This document shows positions 42,088 to 50,020 of a stretch of 64,000 bases of DNA, piece after piece; position 1 is the first letter of the stretch, and each line of letters starts with the position of its first letter. Source of the DNA: DATAGF01 sp963819845 (GTDB taxonomy: Bacteria > Actinomycetota > Thermoleophilia > Miltoncostaeales > Miltoncostaeaceae); NCBI GenBank assembly GCA_963819845.1, contig CAWFXQ010000008.1, positions 833,265-897,264 of the forward strand, read 5' to 3'. The notes beneath the pieces are model-generated. The model had not been told where the DNA came from, did no database searches, and saw only the letters and a list, made by a program, of their open reading frames with translations. The position numbers and the translations under genes are program-made.

Positions 42088-43828
42088 GCGCGAGGTGGCT
42101 GAACGCCTGGGGGAAGTTGCCCACCTGGCGTGCGCGGGGCACGTCGTACTCCTCGGCCAGCAGGCCGAGGTCGTTGCGCAGCGCCAGCAGGCGCTCGAAC
42201 AGGGCGCGGGCCTCCTCGGCGCGCCCGTTCATCGCGAGGGCGCTGACCAGCCAGAACGAGCACGCCAGGAACTGGCCCTCGCCGCCGGGCAGCCCGTCGT
42301 CGGTGTGGGCGGTGGAGTAGCGCGCGACGAAGCCGTCGTGGCCCAGCTCCCGCTGGACGGCGTCGATGGTCCCCGTCACGCGGTCGTCGTCGCCCGGCAG
42401 GAAGCCGACGATCGGGATCATCAGCACCGCCGCGTCGAGCTCGGCCGAGCCGTAGTACTGCGTGAACGTGCGCCGCGCCGAGTCCCATGCCCGCTCGCAC
42501 ACCTCCGCGTGGATCTCGTCGCGCAGGCCGCGCCAGCGGTCGCGCATGGGCCCGCCGATCTGATCGGCCAGCCGCGCCGCCCGGTCGGCGGCGACCCAGG
42601 CCATCACCTTGGAGTGGGTGAAGTGGCGCCGCGGCCCGCGCGCCTCCCAGATGCCGTCGTCCGGCTCGCGCCAGACGCGCCCGACGTGCTCGATCAGCGC
42701 CCGCCAGCGCGGCACCACCCGCGGGTCGGGCGGCTGGCCCAGCCGCTCGCGCACCGCGTAGGCGGCGGCGACGACCTCGCCGTAGACGTCGAGCTGGAAC
42801 TGCTCCGAGGCCGCGTTGCCGATCCGCACCGGGCGCGAGCCCTCGTAGCCGGGCAGGTGGGGCAGCTCGAACTCGGTCAGGCGCCGCTCGCCCCCGAGCC
42901 CGTACATGATCTGCAGGCTGGCGGGATCACCGGGGACCGAGCGGAACACGAACCGCTGGAACGCCTGGGCCTCCTCCACGTAGCCCCCGGTCAGGAGAGC
43001 GCTTCGAGCGTCAGCACCGAGTCGCGCAGCCAGCAGTAGCGGTAGTCCCAGTTGCGCGCCCCGCCGATGTCCTCCGGCAGGGAGGTGGTGGGCGCGGCCA
43101 CCAGGGCGCCCGTGAGCTCGTGCGGTCATCGCCTTCAGCACCACCAGTGAGGTGCGGACCGCATCCGAGTGGGCGCCGTCATAGGTGCAACGCGCCGACC
43201 ACTCGCGCCACCAGGCCTCGGTGCGCGCCAGCGCCGAGTCGGCGCTCTCCACCCGCGGGCTGGCCTCGGTGGAGGGGTGCCAGCTCATCACGAACGGCTC
43301 GCGCGAGCCCTCCACGGCCGTGAAGGCGGCCGTCGCCGTCGCGTCGGCGACGTGCAGCTCCCGCGGGGTGCTGAGGTGGAAGGCGTCGGGGCCCGCCACG
43401 ATCAGCGCCCCGTCGGCCACCGTCTCGACCCACGGCGCGATGGAGCCGTAGTCGGGGCGCACCACGAGCTCCGAGCGCATCGGCACCCGGCCGTGCAGCC
43501 CCTCCACGATCCGCACCACCTGGGGCGGCCCCTCCCCCCGGCGGGGCATGAAGTCGATCACGCGCACGGCGCCCTCGGTCGTCTCGAGGTCGGTCTCGAG
43601 CACGAGCGTCCCGGGCCGGTAGCGCCGGGTGCTCGCCCGCACGCCGGTTGCCGGCGCAAGCAACCATCTCCCGTGCTTGGGCTCGCCCAGCAGCGCCGTG
43701 AAGCACGACGCCGAGTCGAAGCGCGGCAGGCAGAGCCAGTCGATCGAGCCGTCGCGGCCGACGAGCGCGGCGGTCTGGAGGTCGCCGATCAGGCCGTAGT
43801 CCTCGATGAGCACCGGGACAGTCTTCAC
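42062..43828 (-). CDS. GH15 glucoamylase/trehalase-like enzyme (compensated frameshifts)
   Basis: Inverting alpha-glucosidase of the glycoside hydrolase 15 group, about 590 residues. Seen: IEDYGLIGDLQTAALVGRDG and SIDWLCLPRFDS at the N-terminus (a hallmark of bacterial GH15), an N-terminal beta domain, and an (alpha/alpha)6 barrel with HLPGYEGSRPVRIGNAA, WEARGPRRHFTHSKVMAW and EEYDVPRARQVGNFPQAFSH at the end. Two indels near 43005 and 43125 scramble the segment that in another frame reads as ARNWDYRYCWLRD, the catalytic-site motif. It may hydrolyse trehalose or maltooligosaccharides, fitting the GH13 genes at 54-57 kb. GTG 43828. Confidence 0.88.
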   Translation of the reverse strand: MKTVPVLIEDYGLIGDLQTAALVGRDGSIDWLCLPRFDSASCFTALLGEPKHGRWLLAPATGVRASTRRYRPGTLVLETDLETTEGAVRVIDFMPRRGEGPPQVVRIVEGLHGRVPMRSELVVRPDYGSIAPWVETVADGALIVAGPDAFHLSTPRELHVADATATAAFTAVEGSREPFVMSWHPSTEASPRVESADSALARTEAWWREWSARCTYDGAHSDAVRTSLVVLKAMTARAHGRPGGRAHHLPAGGHRRGAQLGLPLLLAARLGADARSALLTGGYVEEAQAFQRFVFRSVPGDPASLQIMYGLGGERRLTEFELPHLPGYEGSRPVRIGNAASEQFQLDVYGEVVAAAYAVRERLGQPPDPRVVPRWRALIEHVGRVWREPDDGIWEARGPRRHFTHSKVMAWVAADRAARLADQIGGPMRDRWRGLRDEIHAEVCERAWDSARRTFTQYYGSAELDAAVLMIPIVGFLPGDDDRVTGTIDAVQRELGHDGFVARYSTAHTDDGLPGGEGQFLACSFWLVSALAMNGRAEEARALFERLLALRNDLGLLAEEYDVPRARQVGNFPQAFSHLALIQAASLL

Positions 43829-43860
43829 GATCGCGCGGCGGGCTGCGAGGCTCCGCCCCG

Positions 43861-44415
43861 ATGACCCGGCCGCCGCGCGTGCCCCTGGGGATGGTCCACG
43901 GGCGCTTCCAGCCCTTCCACACGGGGCATCTGGAGTACCTGGTCGCCGCGGCGGCGCGCAGCCGGCGCCTGGCGGTGGGCATCACCAACCCCGAGGGCTT
44001 CCCCGCCCGCCCCGAGCCCGACGACCCGGCCCGCCACCTGCCCGAGTCGAACCCGTTCACCTACGCCGAGCGCCGGCGCATGGTCGAGGCCGCGGCCGCG
44101 GAGGCCGGGGTGGGGCCGGTGGAGGTGTTCCCCTTCCCCATCACCGAGCCCGAGCTGTGGGACGATCACGTCCCGGCCGGGGCGGTGCAGTTCGTGCGCG
44201 TGCTGTCGCCGTGGGGCGCGTCCAAGCGGGGGCGCTTCGAGGAGCGCGGCTACGCGACGGTCGTGCTCGACGCGCCCGGCGGCAAGCGCGTGTCCGGCGC
44301 CCAGGTGAGGGCCGCCATGCGCGCGGGCGGCGACTGGCGCTCCCTTGTGCCCCCCGCCGTCGCGGCGGTGATCGACTCCCTCCCGCATGCGCGCGATCGT
44401 CGTCCTGCTGCTTGA
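43861..44415 (+). CDS. nadM: nicotinamide-nucleotide adenylyltransferase, NadM type
   Basis: Transfers AMP to NMN to form NAD. Seen: nucleotidyltransferase motif VHGRFQPFHTGHLEYLV at residues 12-28, with the HxGH box, and the C-terminal KRVSGAQVRAAMRAGGDWRS motif corresponding to ISSTxIR. 184 residues. Other cytidylyltransferase-fold enzymes are possible, but the spacing and ends fit NadM. The 3' end overlaps the phosphoglycerate mutase gene by 29 bp, with which it is probably cotranscribed. Confidence 0.82.
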   Translation: MTRPPRVPLGMVHGRFQPFHTGHLEYLVAAAARSRRLAVGITNPEGFPARPEPDDPARHLPESNPFTYAERRRMVEAAAAEAGVGPVEVFPFPITEPELWDDHVPAGAVQFVRVLSPWGASKRGRFEERGYATVVLDAPGGKRVSGAQVRAAMRAGGDWRSLVPPAVAAVIDSLPHARDRRPAA

Positions 44416-45682
44416 CGGCCTGGGCGACCGGGCATCCGAGGCGCACGGGGGGCGCACCGCCAACGAGGCCGCCTGGACGCCCTGCCTCGACGCCCTCGCC
44501 GGCGGCGGCTCCTGCGGCCTGCTGTGGCCGCTCGGCCCGGGGCGCGCGCCGTCGAGCGAGGTCGCCCACTGGGCGATGCTCGGCTACGGCGCGGCCGAGT
44601 CGCCCGGGCGCGCCGTCATGGAGGCGCTCGGCCACGGCCAGGAGGTCGGCGACGAGGAGGTGCTCGCCTTCGCCGCGCTGCGGTTCGCCGAGCGCCGCGG
44701 CGACGAGCTGTGGGCCACCGGCCGGCCCGGGGCGTCCGACGTCTGGACCGCCGATGCCCTCGCCGCGAGCGCCCCTCCCGCCCGCCTCGAGGGGCTCGGC
44801 CTCGAGGTGACCCCGCTGGGTCCGCCGGCCCGCCCGGGCGAGGGCATCCTGCGCGTCCGCGGCGGCGGCCGCGACGGGGTGACCGACTCCGACCCCTTCT
44901 TCCGCGAGCGCCAGCCGGTGATGCGCCCCCTGCCGCTGGTCCCCGAGGCCGCCGCCACCGCGCGGGCCGCCGAGGCCTGGACCCGGGCGACGGTCCGGCC
45001 CGCGCCGGGCGGGCGGGGGCTGACGGTCGTGACGCTCAAGTGGTGGGGGCGCCGCCGCCCGGCGCCGGCGTTCCGCGACCGCCACGGTCTGGACGGGACG
45101 ATCGTGGGGGCGTCGCCCTTCCTGGCGGGCCTGGCCCGGGCCCTCGGCATGCGCTTCGTCCCCGCACCGGAGGGCGACGACCCCGCCGCGGCCCTGCGCG
45201 ACCGCGTCGACCGCGCGCGCGCCGCCCTCGACGGGGGCGCCGGCTTCGTCCTCTGCCACCTCAAGGCGGCCGACGAGGCCGGCCACACCAAGGACCCGGC
45301 GGTCAAGCGGGCGACGGTCGAGCGCCTCGACCCGGCCGTCGGCGACGCGGCCGAGCGCCTGGGAGACGCGGTCCTGTGCGTCACGGGCGACCACGCGACC
45401 CCGACCGCGCCGGAGGTGATCCACTCGGGCGACCCGGTGCCCTTCCTGCTCGCCGGCCCGGGAGTGCGCGCCGACCGGGTGAGCCGGTTCGGCGAGCTCG
45501 ACTGCGGCGCCGGCATCCTCGGCCACCTGCGCGGCGCCGACGTGATGCCCGTGCTGCTGAACGCGGCCGACCGGCCCCTCTTCCTCGGCTCGCGCCCGAC
45601 CCCGGTCCCCGGCGCCCAGGGGTTCCCGGCCGCGGTCGAGGCGTTGCGCCTCGACGGGCCGTCGCCGAGGATCGCCGGGTGA
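44387..45682 (+). CDS. apgM: archaeal-type 2,3-bisphosphoglycerate-independent phosphoglycerate mutase
   Basis: Alkaline-phosphatase-superfamily enzyme of 431 residues. Seen: metal motif LLLDGLGDRASEAHGG at residues 7-22, nucleophile region SSEVAHWAMLGYGA with the active-site Ser, a lid domain with RDGVTDSDPFF, and C-terminal metal sites CHLKAADEAGHTKDP and TGDHATPTAPEVIHSGDPVP. It would interconvert 3- and 2-phosphoglycerate. ATG 44387 lies inside the 3' end of nadM, and its stop overlaps the next gene as GTGA. Confidence 0.85.
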   Translation: MRAIVVLLLDGLGDRASEAHGGRTANEAAWTPCLDALAGGGSCGLLWPLGPGRAPSSEVAHWAMLGYGAAESPGRAVMEALGHGQEVGDEEVLAFAALRFAERRGDELWATGRPGASDVWTADALAASAPPARLEGLGLEVTPLGPPARPGEGILRVRGGGRDGVTDSDPFFRERQPVMRPLPLVPEAAATARAAEAWTRATVRPAPGGRGLTVVTLKWWGRRRPAPAFRDRHGLDGTIVGASPFLAGLARALGMRFVPAPEGDDPAAALRDRVDRARAALDGGAGFVLCHLKAADEAGHTKDPAVKRATVERLDPAVGDAAERLGDAVLCVTGDHATPTAPEVIHSGDPVPFLLAGPGVRADRVSRFGELDCGAGILGHLRGADVMPVLLNAADRPLFLGSRPTPVPGAQGFPAAVEALRLDGPSPRIAG

Positions 45683-46620
45683 GGATCCACCCCTCCTGGG
45701 GGCCGCCTGAGGACTCGCCGGCCATCCGCCGGCGCCTCGACCACGGCTCGCTCGTGACGGGCGTCGCCATCGACTCCGCCGGCCGGTCGCTGGTCTCGTC
45801 GTGCGCCGACGGCAGCGTGTGGCTCTGGCGGGCGCAGGACGGCGACGGGCACCGGATCTGCGCGCGCGGCCCGAGGGCCGACGCCGTGGCGATCGCGCCC
45901 GACGGCGCCCGCGCCGTCTCGGCCCACGAGGACGGGTGCCTCGGCGTCTGGGACCTCGTCTCCGGGCGCCGGACCGCGACGCTGGCGGGCCATCGCGCCC
46001 CGGCGACCAAGGTCCGCATGACGGCCGGGGGCCGGGCCCTGTCGGCGTCGCGGGACGACGGCTGCCTCGTCCTCTGGGACCTCGACGAGGGCCGCGAGCT
46101 CCGGCGCCATCCGAGGCCCGCGGAGGACGACTCCGGTCAGGTCCACTCCATCGCGCTCACGGGCGACGCGCGGCGCGCCGTGTCGGGCTCGTCGTTCGGC
46201 GTCGCCGTGTGGGACCTCGAGGAGGGGGTCCGGCGGGCGTTCTGGGACACGGGTGCGCCCGGCGCGTGGGGCGTCTGCACGATCGAGCGCGACCGCCAGG
46301 TCGTGGTCGCGCGCTCCGGGGGCGACCTGGACGTGTGGGACATCGACACGCCCACGCAGGTGGCGCCGGCGGCGGCGCCGCGGACCCTGGGCGCCGGGGG
46401 GACCCTCTGGGCGGTGGCGCCCGCCGGGGCGGGGCGGGTCGCGGTCGCCACCGACCGCGGCCGCGCCGAGCTCTGGGACGTCCGCGCCGGCACCCGGCCG
46501 GCCGCGGTGCTCGCGCACGGCGGAGTGGCGCTCGACATCGCGGCGTCCGCCGACGGCGGCGTCGTCGCGACCGCGTCCTGGGACGAGACCGTGGCGATCC
46601 TCGACCTCGCCGGGCCGTAG
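45679..46620 (+). CDS. WD40-repeat protein
   Basis: A 313-residue protein made almost wholly of about seven WD40 units: GVAIDSAGRSLVSSCADGSV then WLWRAQDGDG, AVAIAPDGARAVSAHEDGCL then GVWDLVSGR, ALSASRDDGCLVLWDLDEGR, AVWDLEEGVRR, LDVWDIDTPTQV, AELWDVRAGTRP and ASADGGVVATASWDETV at the end. It should form one seven-blade propeller. There is no kinase, NTPase or signal peptide. GTG 45679 overlaps the apgM stop, so it is cotranscribed with nadM-apgM, an unusual setting. Confidence 0.85.
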   Translation: MRIHPSWGPPEDSPAIRRRLDHGSLVTGVAIDSAGRSLVSSCADGSVWLWRAQDGDGHRICARGPRADAVAIAPDGARAVSAHEDGCLGVWDLVSGRRTATLAGHRAPATKVRMTAGGRALSASRDDGCLVLWDLDEGRELRRHPRPAEDDSGQVHSIALTGDARRAVSGSSFGVAVWDLEEGVRRAFWDTGAPGAWGVCTIERDRQVVVARSGGDLDVWDIDTPTQVAPAAAPRTLGAGGTLWAVAPAGAGRVAVATDRGRAELWDVRAGTRPAAVLAHGGVALDIAASADGGVVATASWDETVAILDLAGP

Positions 46621-46633
46621 AGGGGCCGCCCGG

Positions 46634-47881
46634 CTACGCGCCCCCGGGGTCCTCCGAGGCGAGGCTCTCGGCGATCATCGCCCGCTGGATCTCGGTCGTC
46701 CCGGCCGGGATGCGCAGGTTGCGCGCCACCCGGTAGATCCGCTCGATGCCCGTGGCGCTCAGCAGGCCCCGCCCGCCGTGCACCTGGATCGCGCGGTCGG
46801 CGATGCGCGACAGGGCCTCGTCGCACCAGGCCTTGAGGGTCGACAGGTCGCGCCGCTCCGCCGCTCCGACCGTGCCGCCCCCCAGCAGGCCGGCGGCGTC
46901 CAGGCCCGCCAGCACCTCCAGCGACAGCGCGCGCATCGCGCGCCAGTCCATGTAGATGTCGCTCAGGCGCTCGGCCACCGCCCCGAGGTCGCCGATCGGC
47001 CGCCCGAACGCCCGCCGCCGCCGGCTGTAGGCCACCGCCTGCTCCAGGCAGTGCGCGGCCAGCCCGCTGCACATGCCGCCCCGGCGCGAGCGGGCCCAGT
47101 TGATCCACAGGAACACCAGGTCCAGTGCGGCGCCCTCGCGCCCGACGAGCGCGTCGGCCACCAGGCGGACGTCGCGGAACTCCAGCACCCCCGTCTGGCC
47201 GTCGGCCATGATCGTCTGCTGCACCGGCCCGCGCGACGCCCCCGGCGCGTCCATCGGCACCAGGAACGCGGTCAGCTCACTGCGGCCCGCGCCCTCGACG
47301 CGCGCGATCACCTGGGCGTGCTCCACGAACGGCGCCCCGGTGATGAGGTGCTTCACCCCGTCGAGGATCCACCCGTCGCCGTCGGGCCGGGCCGAGGCCT
47401 CGAGCGCCAGCGCGTCGGTGCCCGAGCCCGGCTCGCTGAGGGCGAAGGCGACGTTGGTCCGCCCCGCCAGGAACGCCGGCAGGTCGCGCTCCCGCGCGCC
47501 CGCGCTCCAGTGGCGCACCAGGTGGCTCGGCCCGTCGGTCCAGGCCAGCATCCACTGCACGCCCCGCAGCCCGTGGCGGTAGACCTCCTCCTGCACGTGG
47601 AAGGTGTCCACCAGCGACAGGCCCATGCCGTCGGGCGCCGGCAGGTGGGGGCAGTAGAGGCCCGCGCGCGCCGAGGCCTGCTGCACGCGGCGCTTGAGGC
47701 CGATCATCGGGCCGGCCAGCCGCCCGTCGGCCTCCAGCGCGAAGGCCGTGTCGCCGACCTCGGCCTCGACCTCCTCGACCATCGGCAGGGCCTCGCCGGC
47801 GATGAACGCCCGCACCCGCTCCAGCGCCGCCGCCCCGGCCGCCGACGGCGGGTACCCGGGCGACTCCGGTTGCGTGATCAC
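46634..47881 (-). CDS. acyl-CoA dehydrogenase
   Basis: FAD-dependent dehydrogenase of 415 residues. Seen: GLYCPHLPAPDGMGLSLVDT, FALSEPGSGTDALALEASAR (FAD/substrate loop), LDGVKHLITGAPFVEHAQVI, RRAFGRPIGDLGAVAERLSD, AIQVHGGRGLLSATGIERIY and RNLRIPAGTTEIQRAMIAES. The expected catalytic Glu lies in the final segment. Substrate class is not predictable. GTG 47881 overlaps the selD stop, an odd operon partner. The overlap lies in a perfect 20-bp palindrome. Confidence 0.9.
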   Translation of the reverse strand: MITQPESPGYPPSAAGAAALERVRAFIAGEALPMVEEVEAEVGDTAFALEADGRLAGPMIGLKRRVQQASARAGLYCPHLPAPDGMGLSLVDTFHVQEEVYRHGLRGVQWMLAWTDGPSHLVRHWSAGARERDLPAFLAGRTNVAFALSEPGSGTDALALEASARPDGDGWILDGVKHLITGAPFVEHAQVIARVEGAGRSELTAFLVPMDAPGASRGPVQQTIMADGQTGVLEFRDVRLVADALVGREGAALDLVFLWINWARSRRGGMCSGLAAHCLEQAVAYSRRRRAFGRPIGDLGAVAERLSDIYMDWRAMRALSLEVLAGLDAAGLLGGGTVGAAERRDLSTLKAWCDEALSRIADRAIQVHGGRGLLSATGIERIYRVARNLRIPAGTTEIQRAMIAESLASEDPGGA

Positions 47882-47887
47882 GCAACC
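47868..47887. repeat. perfect 20-bp palindrome at the selD/acyl-CoA dehydrogenase overlap
   Basis: GGTTGCGTGATCACGCAACC reads identically on both strands and contains both the selD stop and the next start codon. A near copy (GTTGCCTGATCACGCAAC) occurs at 56165-56182 inside a GH13 gene. Confidence 0.6.
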
Positions 47888-48909
47888 ACCTCGATCGCGC
47901 CCGCCCGGCCCGCGGCCAGGTGGCCGATCCGGCGCGCGGCGACCCCGCGCGCGACGAGCTCGCGGTCGAGGAGATCGGCGCTCTCGGGCGCGACGGCCAG
48001 CAGCAGGCCCCCGCTGGTCTGGGGGTCGTGGAGCAGGTCGACCACCTCCGGAGGCACCCCCGGCGCCACGGCGAGCAGCTCGCGCGCGAAGTCCCGGTTG
48101 CGGGCCGCGCCGCCCGTCATGACGCCGTCCGCGGCCAGCTTGCGCGCGGCCGGCAGCAGCGGCACGGCGCCCGCCTCCACCCGCGCGGCGACGCCGCTGG
48201 CGCCCGTCACCTCGGCGAGGTGGCCGACCAGGCCGAAGCCGGTGACGTCGGTGGCGCAGCGCACGCCCGCGGCCAGGGCCGCCGCCGCCGCGGGGCCGTT
48301 CGAGGCCAGCATGGAGGCGGTGGCCGAGGCCATCGCGAGGGCGTTGGCCCGGCCGCTCATCTGCGCCGTGGTGATGACGCCCACGCCGATCGGCTTGGTG
48401 AGCACCAGCACGTCCCCCGGCCGGCCGGCGGCGTTGCTCAGCAGCCGGTCGGGGTGGGCCGTGCCCACGACCGCGAGGCCGTACTTGGGCTCGGGGTCGT
48501 CGATGGTGTGGCCGCCCAGCACCGGGCAGCCGTCGGCGATCGCCGCCTCGGCGCCGCCGCGCATGATCTCGGCGAGGTCGGCCGGGTCGCCGTCGGCCGG
48601 GTGGGCCGCCACGGCCAGCGCGAACGCCGGGGTCGCCCCCATGGCGTGCAGGTCGCTGAGGGCGTTCGTGGCGGCGATGGCGCCGAAGGTGGCCGGGTCG
48701 TCGACGATCGGCGTGAAGAAGTCGACCGAGGCGACCACGGCGAGGTCGTCGCGCACCCGGTAGGCCGCGCCGTCGTCGGCCGCCTCGAAGCCCACCAGCA
48801 CCCGGGCGTCGTCGGGGGCCGGCATCAGGGCCAGGGCCTCGGCCAGCGCCGACTTGCCCAGCTTGCACCCGCACCCGCCGCCGCGGGCCATGGTCGTGAG
48901 CCGCGCCAT
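47878..48909 (-). CDS. selD: selenide, water dikinase (selenophosphate synthetase)
   Basis: Makes selenophosphate from selenide and ATP for selenocysteine or selenouridine. Seen: the N-terminal active-site loop RGGGCGCKLGKSAL with catalytic Cys (Cys form, not Sec) and Lys, VASVDFFTPIVDDPATFGAI, NALSDLHAMGATPAFALAV, CPVLGGHTIDDPEPKYGLAV, ATDVTGFGLVGHLAEV and HDPQTSGGLLLAV. 343 residues, complete. ATG 48909 follows GGAGGGGAT. selA, selB and tRNA-Sec are not in the window, so the downstream use of selenium is unknown. Confidence 0.95.
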   Translation of the reverse strand: MARLTTMARGGGCGCKLGKSALAEALALMPAPDDARVLVGFEAADDGAAYRVRDDLAVVASVDFFTPIVDDPATFGAIAATNALSDLHAMGATPAFALAVAAHPADGDPADLAEIMRGGAEAAIADGCPVLGGHTIDDPEPKYGLAVVGTAHPDRLLSNAAGRPGDVLVLTKPIGVGVITTAQMSGRANALAMASATASMLASNGPAAAAALAAGVRCATDVTGFGLVGHLAEVTGASGVAARVEAGAVPLLPAARKLAADGVMTGGAARNRDFARELLAVAPGVPPEVVDLLHDPQTSGGLLLAVAPESADLLDRELVARGVAARRIGHLAAGRAGAIEVVA

Positions 48910-48986
48910 TCATCCCCTCCGGGTCACCCGAAACCTAGCCGTCCGGGCCTGTACGCCGTTCGTCGCGCGGTCGTAGGCTCGGCGGG

Positions 48987-49964
48987 ATGACACGGACCGC
49001 CGTCCGCATCGCGCTGGCCGGGCTCCTCGCCGCCGCCTGCTGGGCGACGCTCGCCGGGGGCGCCGCGGGCCAGGCCACGTCCGTCCCCGCGTGTCCGCCC
49101 GGCTCGCCGGCGCTGCCGGCGCCGACCGTCTCGGTGAGCGGCTCGCCGGCCACGCCCGAGAGGGTCGTGGCGGGACGGTCCTTCACCGTCGAGTACGACG
49201 CGCGCGACGTGGTGGTGCAGGACACCCTCGGCCCGCCGGGGACGACGTTCGCCTCCAACGACCCGACCGGGGGCCTCATCTCCCCGACCGTGCCGGCGGC
49301 CGGCCCGGCCGTCTTCACCGTGCGCTACTACGACATCAACGCCACGGCCGCGGCGGCGTGCACCCAGAGCACCACGTTCACGGTCAACGTGGAGCTCGGC
49401 GACCTCATCTCCGCGCGCATCGGCTACTCCGAGGGCCCGACGATCAAGCTCATCGGCAAGTACGCCCGGCTGCCGCGGCGGGGCGACCTCACGGGCGGGG
49501 CGCCCGTGGCCGGCCTCCTCTTCCCGTGCACGGACACGACCGCCAGGGTCCCCGTCGTCGCCGAGCTGCGGATCGAGCGCAACCTGCGCCGTGCGCCCTC
49601 GGTCACCTCGCCCCTCACCACCCTGACCCTCCCGGACCCGTGCGGGCCGAAGCCCTCGACCGCCCTGGCGCGCGGGGCCCGGATCCGCCACGCGAACATC
49701 TTCGACAGCAGCTGGACCGTGGCCGTGGAGCACCGCCTGACCGGCGGGGCGCGCTACTGGCTGCGCATCACGCAGGCCGGCCGGCTGCTCGGGCAGCTTC
49801 GCTACTACGCCGCCTTCCGGCCGGCGGCCACCCGATTCGCCGAGGTCTGGGTGATCGCCCCGGAGGCCGCCTTCGAGCGCGCACGCTGCCGGAAGCTGAG
49901 CCGCGGGGACCCCACCAATCCCCTCGGCTTCCGCAAGTTCCCCATCCCGCCCTGCCCGCGGTGA
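48987..49964 (+). CDS. secreted protein, unknown function
   Basis: A 325-residue exported protein. Signal peptide RIALAGLLAAACWATLAGGA with AGQA-like cleavage. An Ig-like first half (PTVSVSGSPATPERVVAGRS, FTVRYYDINATAAAA) and a second beta domain with several Cys (LLFPCTDTTARV, LPDPCGPKPST, RARCRKLSRGDPTNPLGFRK). No family is recognised. ATG 48987 is preceded by TAGGCT at 7 nt and no ribosome site, a likely leaderless start. It is divergent from selD. Confidence 0.8.
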   Translation: MTRTAVRIALAGLLAAACWATLAGGAAGQATSVPACPPGSPALPAPTVSVSGSPATPERVVAGRSFTVEYDARDVVVQDTLGPPGTTFASNDPTGGLISPTVPAAGPAVFTVRYYDINATAAAACTQSTTFTVNVELGDLISARIGYSEGPTIKLIGKYARLPRRGDLTGGAPVAGLLFPCTDTTARVPVVAELRIERNLRRAPSVTSPLTTLTLPDPCGPKPSTALARGARIRHANIFDSSWTVAVEHRLTGGARYWLRITQAGRLLGQLRYYAAFRPAATRFAEVWVIAPEAAFERARCRKLSRGDPTNPLGFRKFPIPPCPR

Positions 49965-50020
49965 CGCGGCGGCGGCCCCGGCGGTGGGTCGCGGAGGGCC
50001 GTTCGGGGTAGCGTTGCGCC

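Noticed and set aside
47878..48909. Selenocysteine codon in SelD itself
   Set aside because: The active-site position is Cys (GGGCGCK) and the ORF has no internal TGA.
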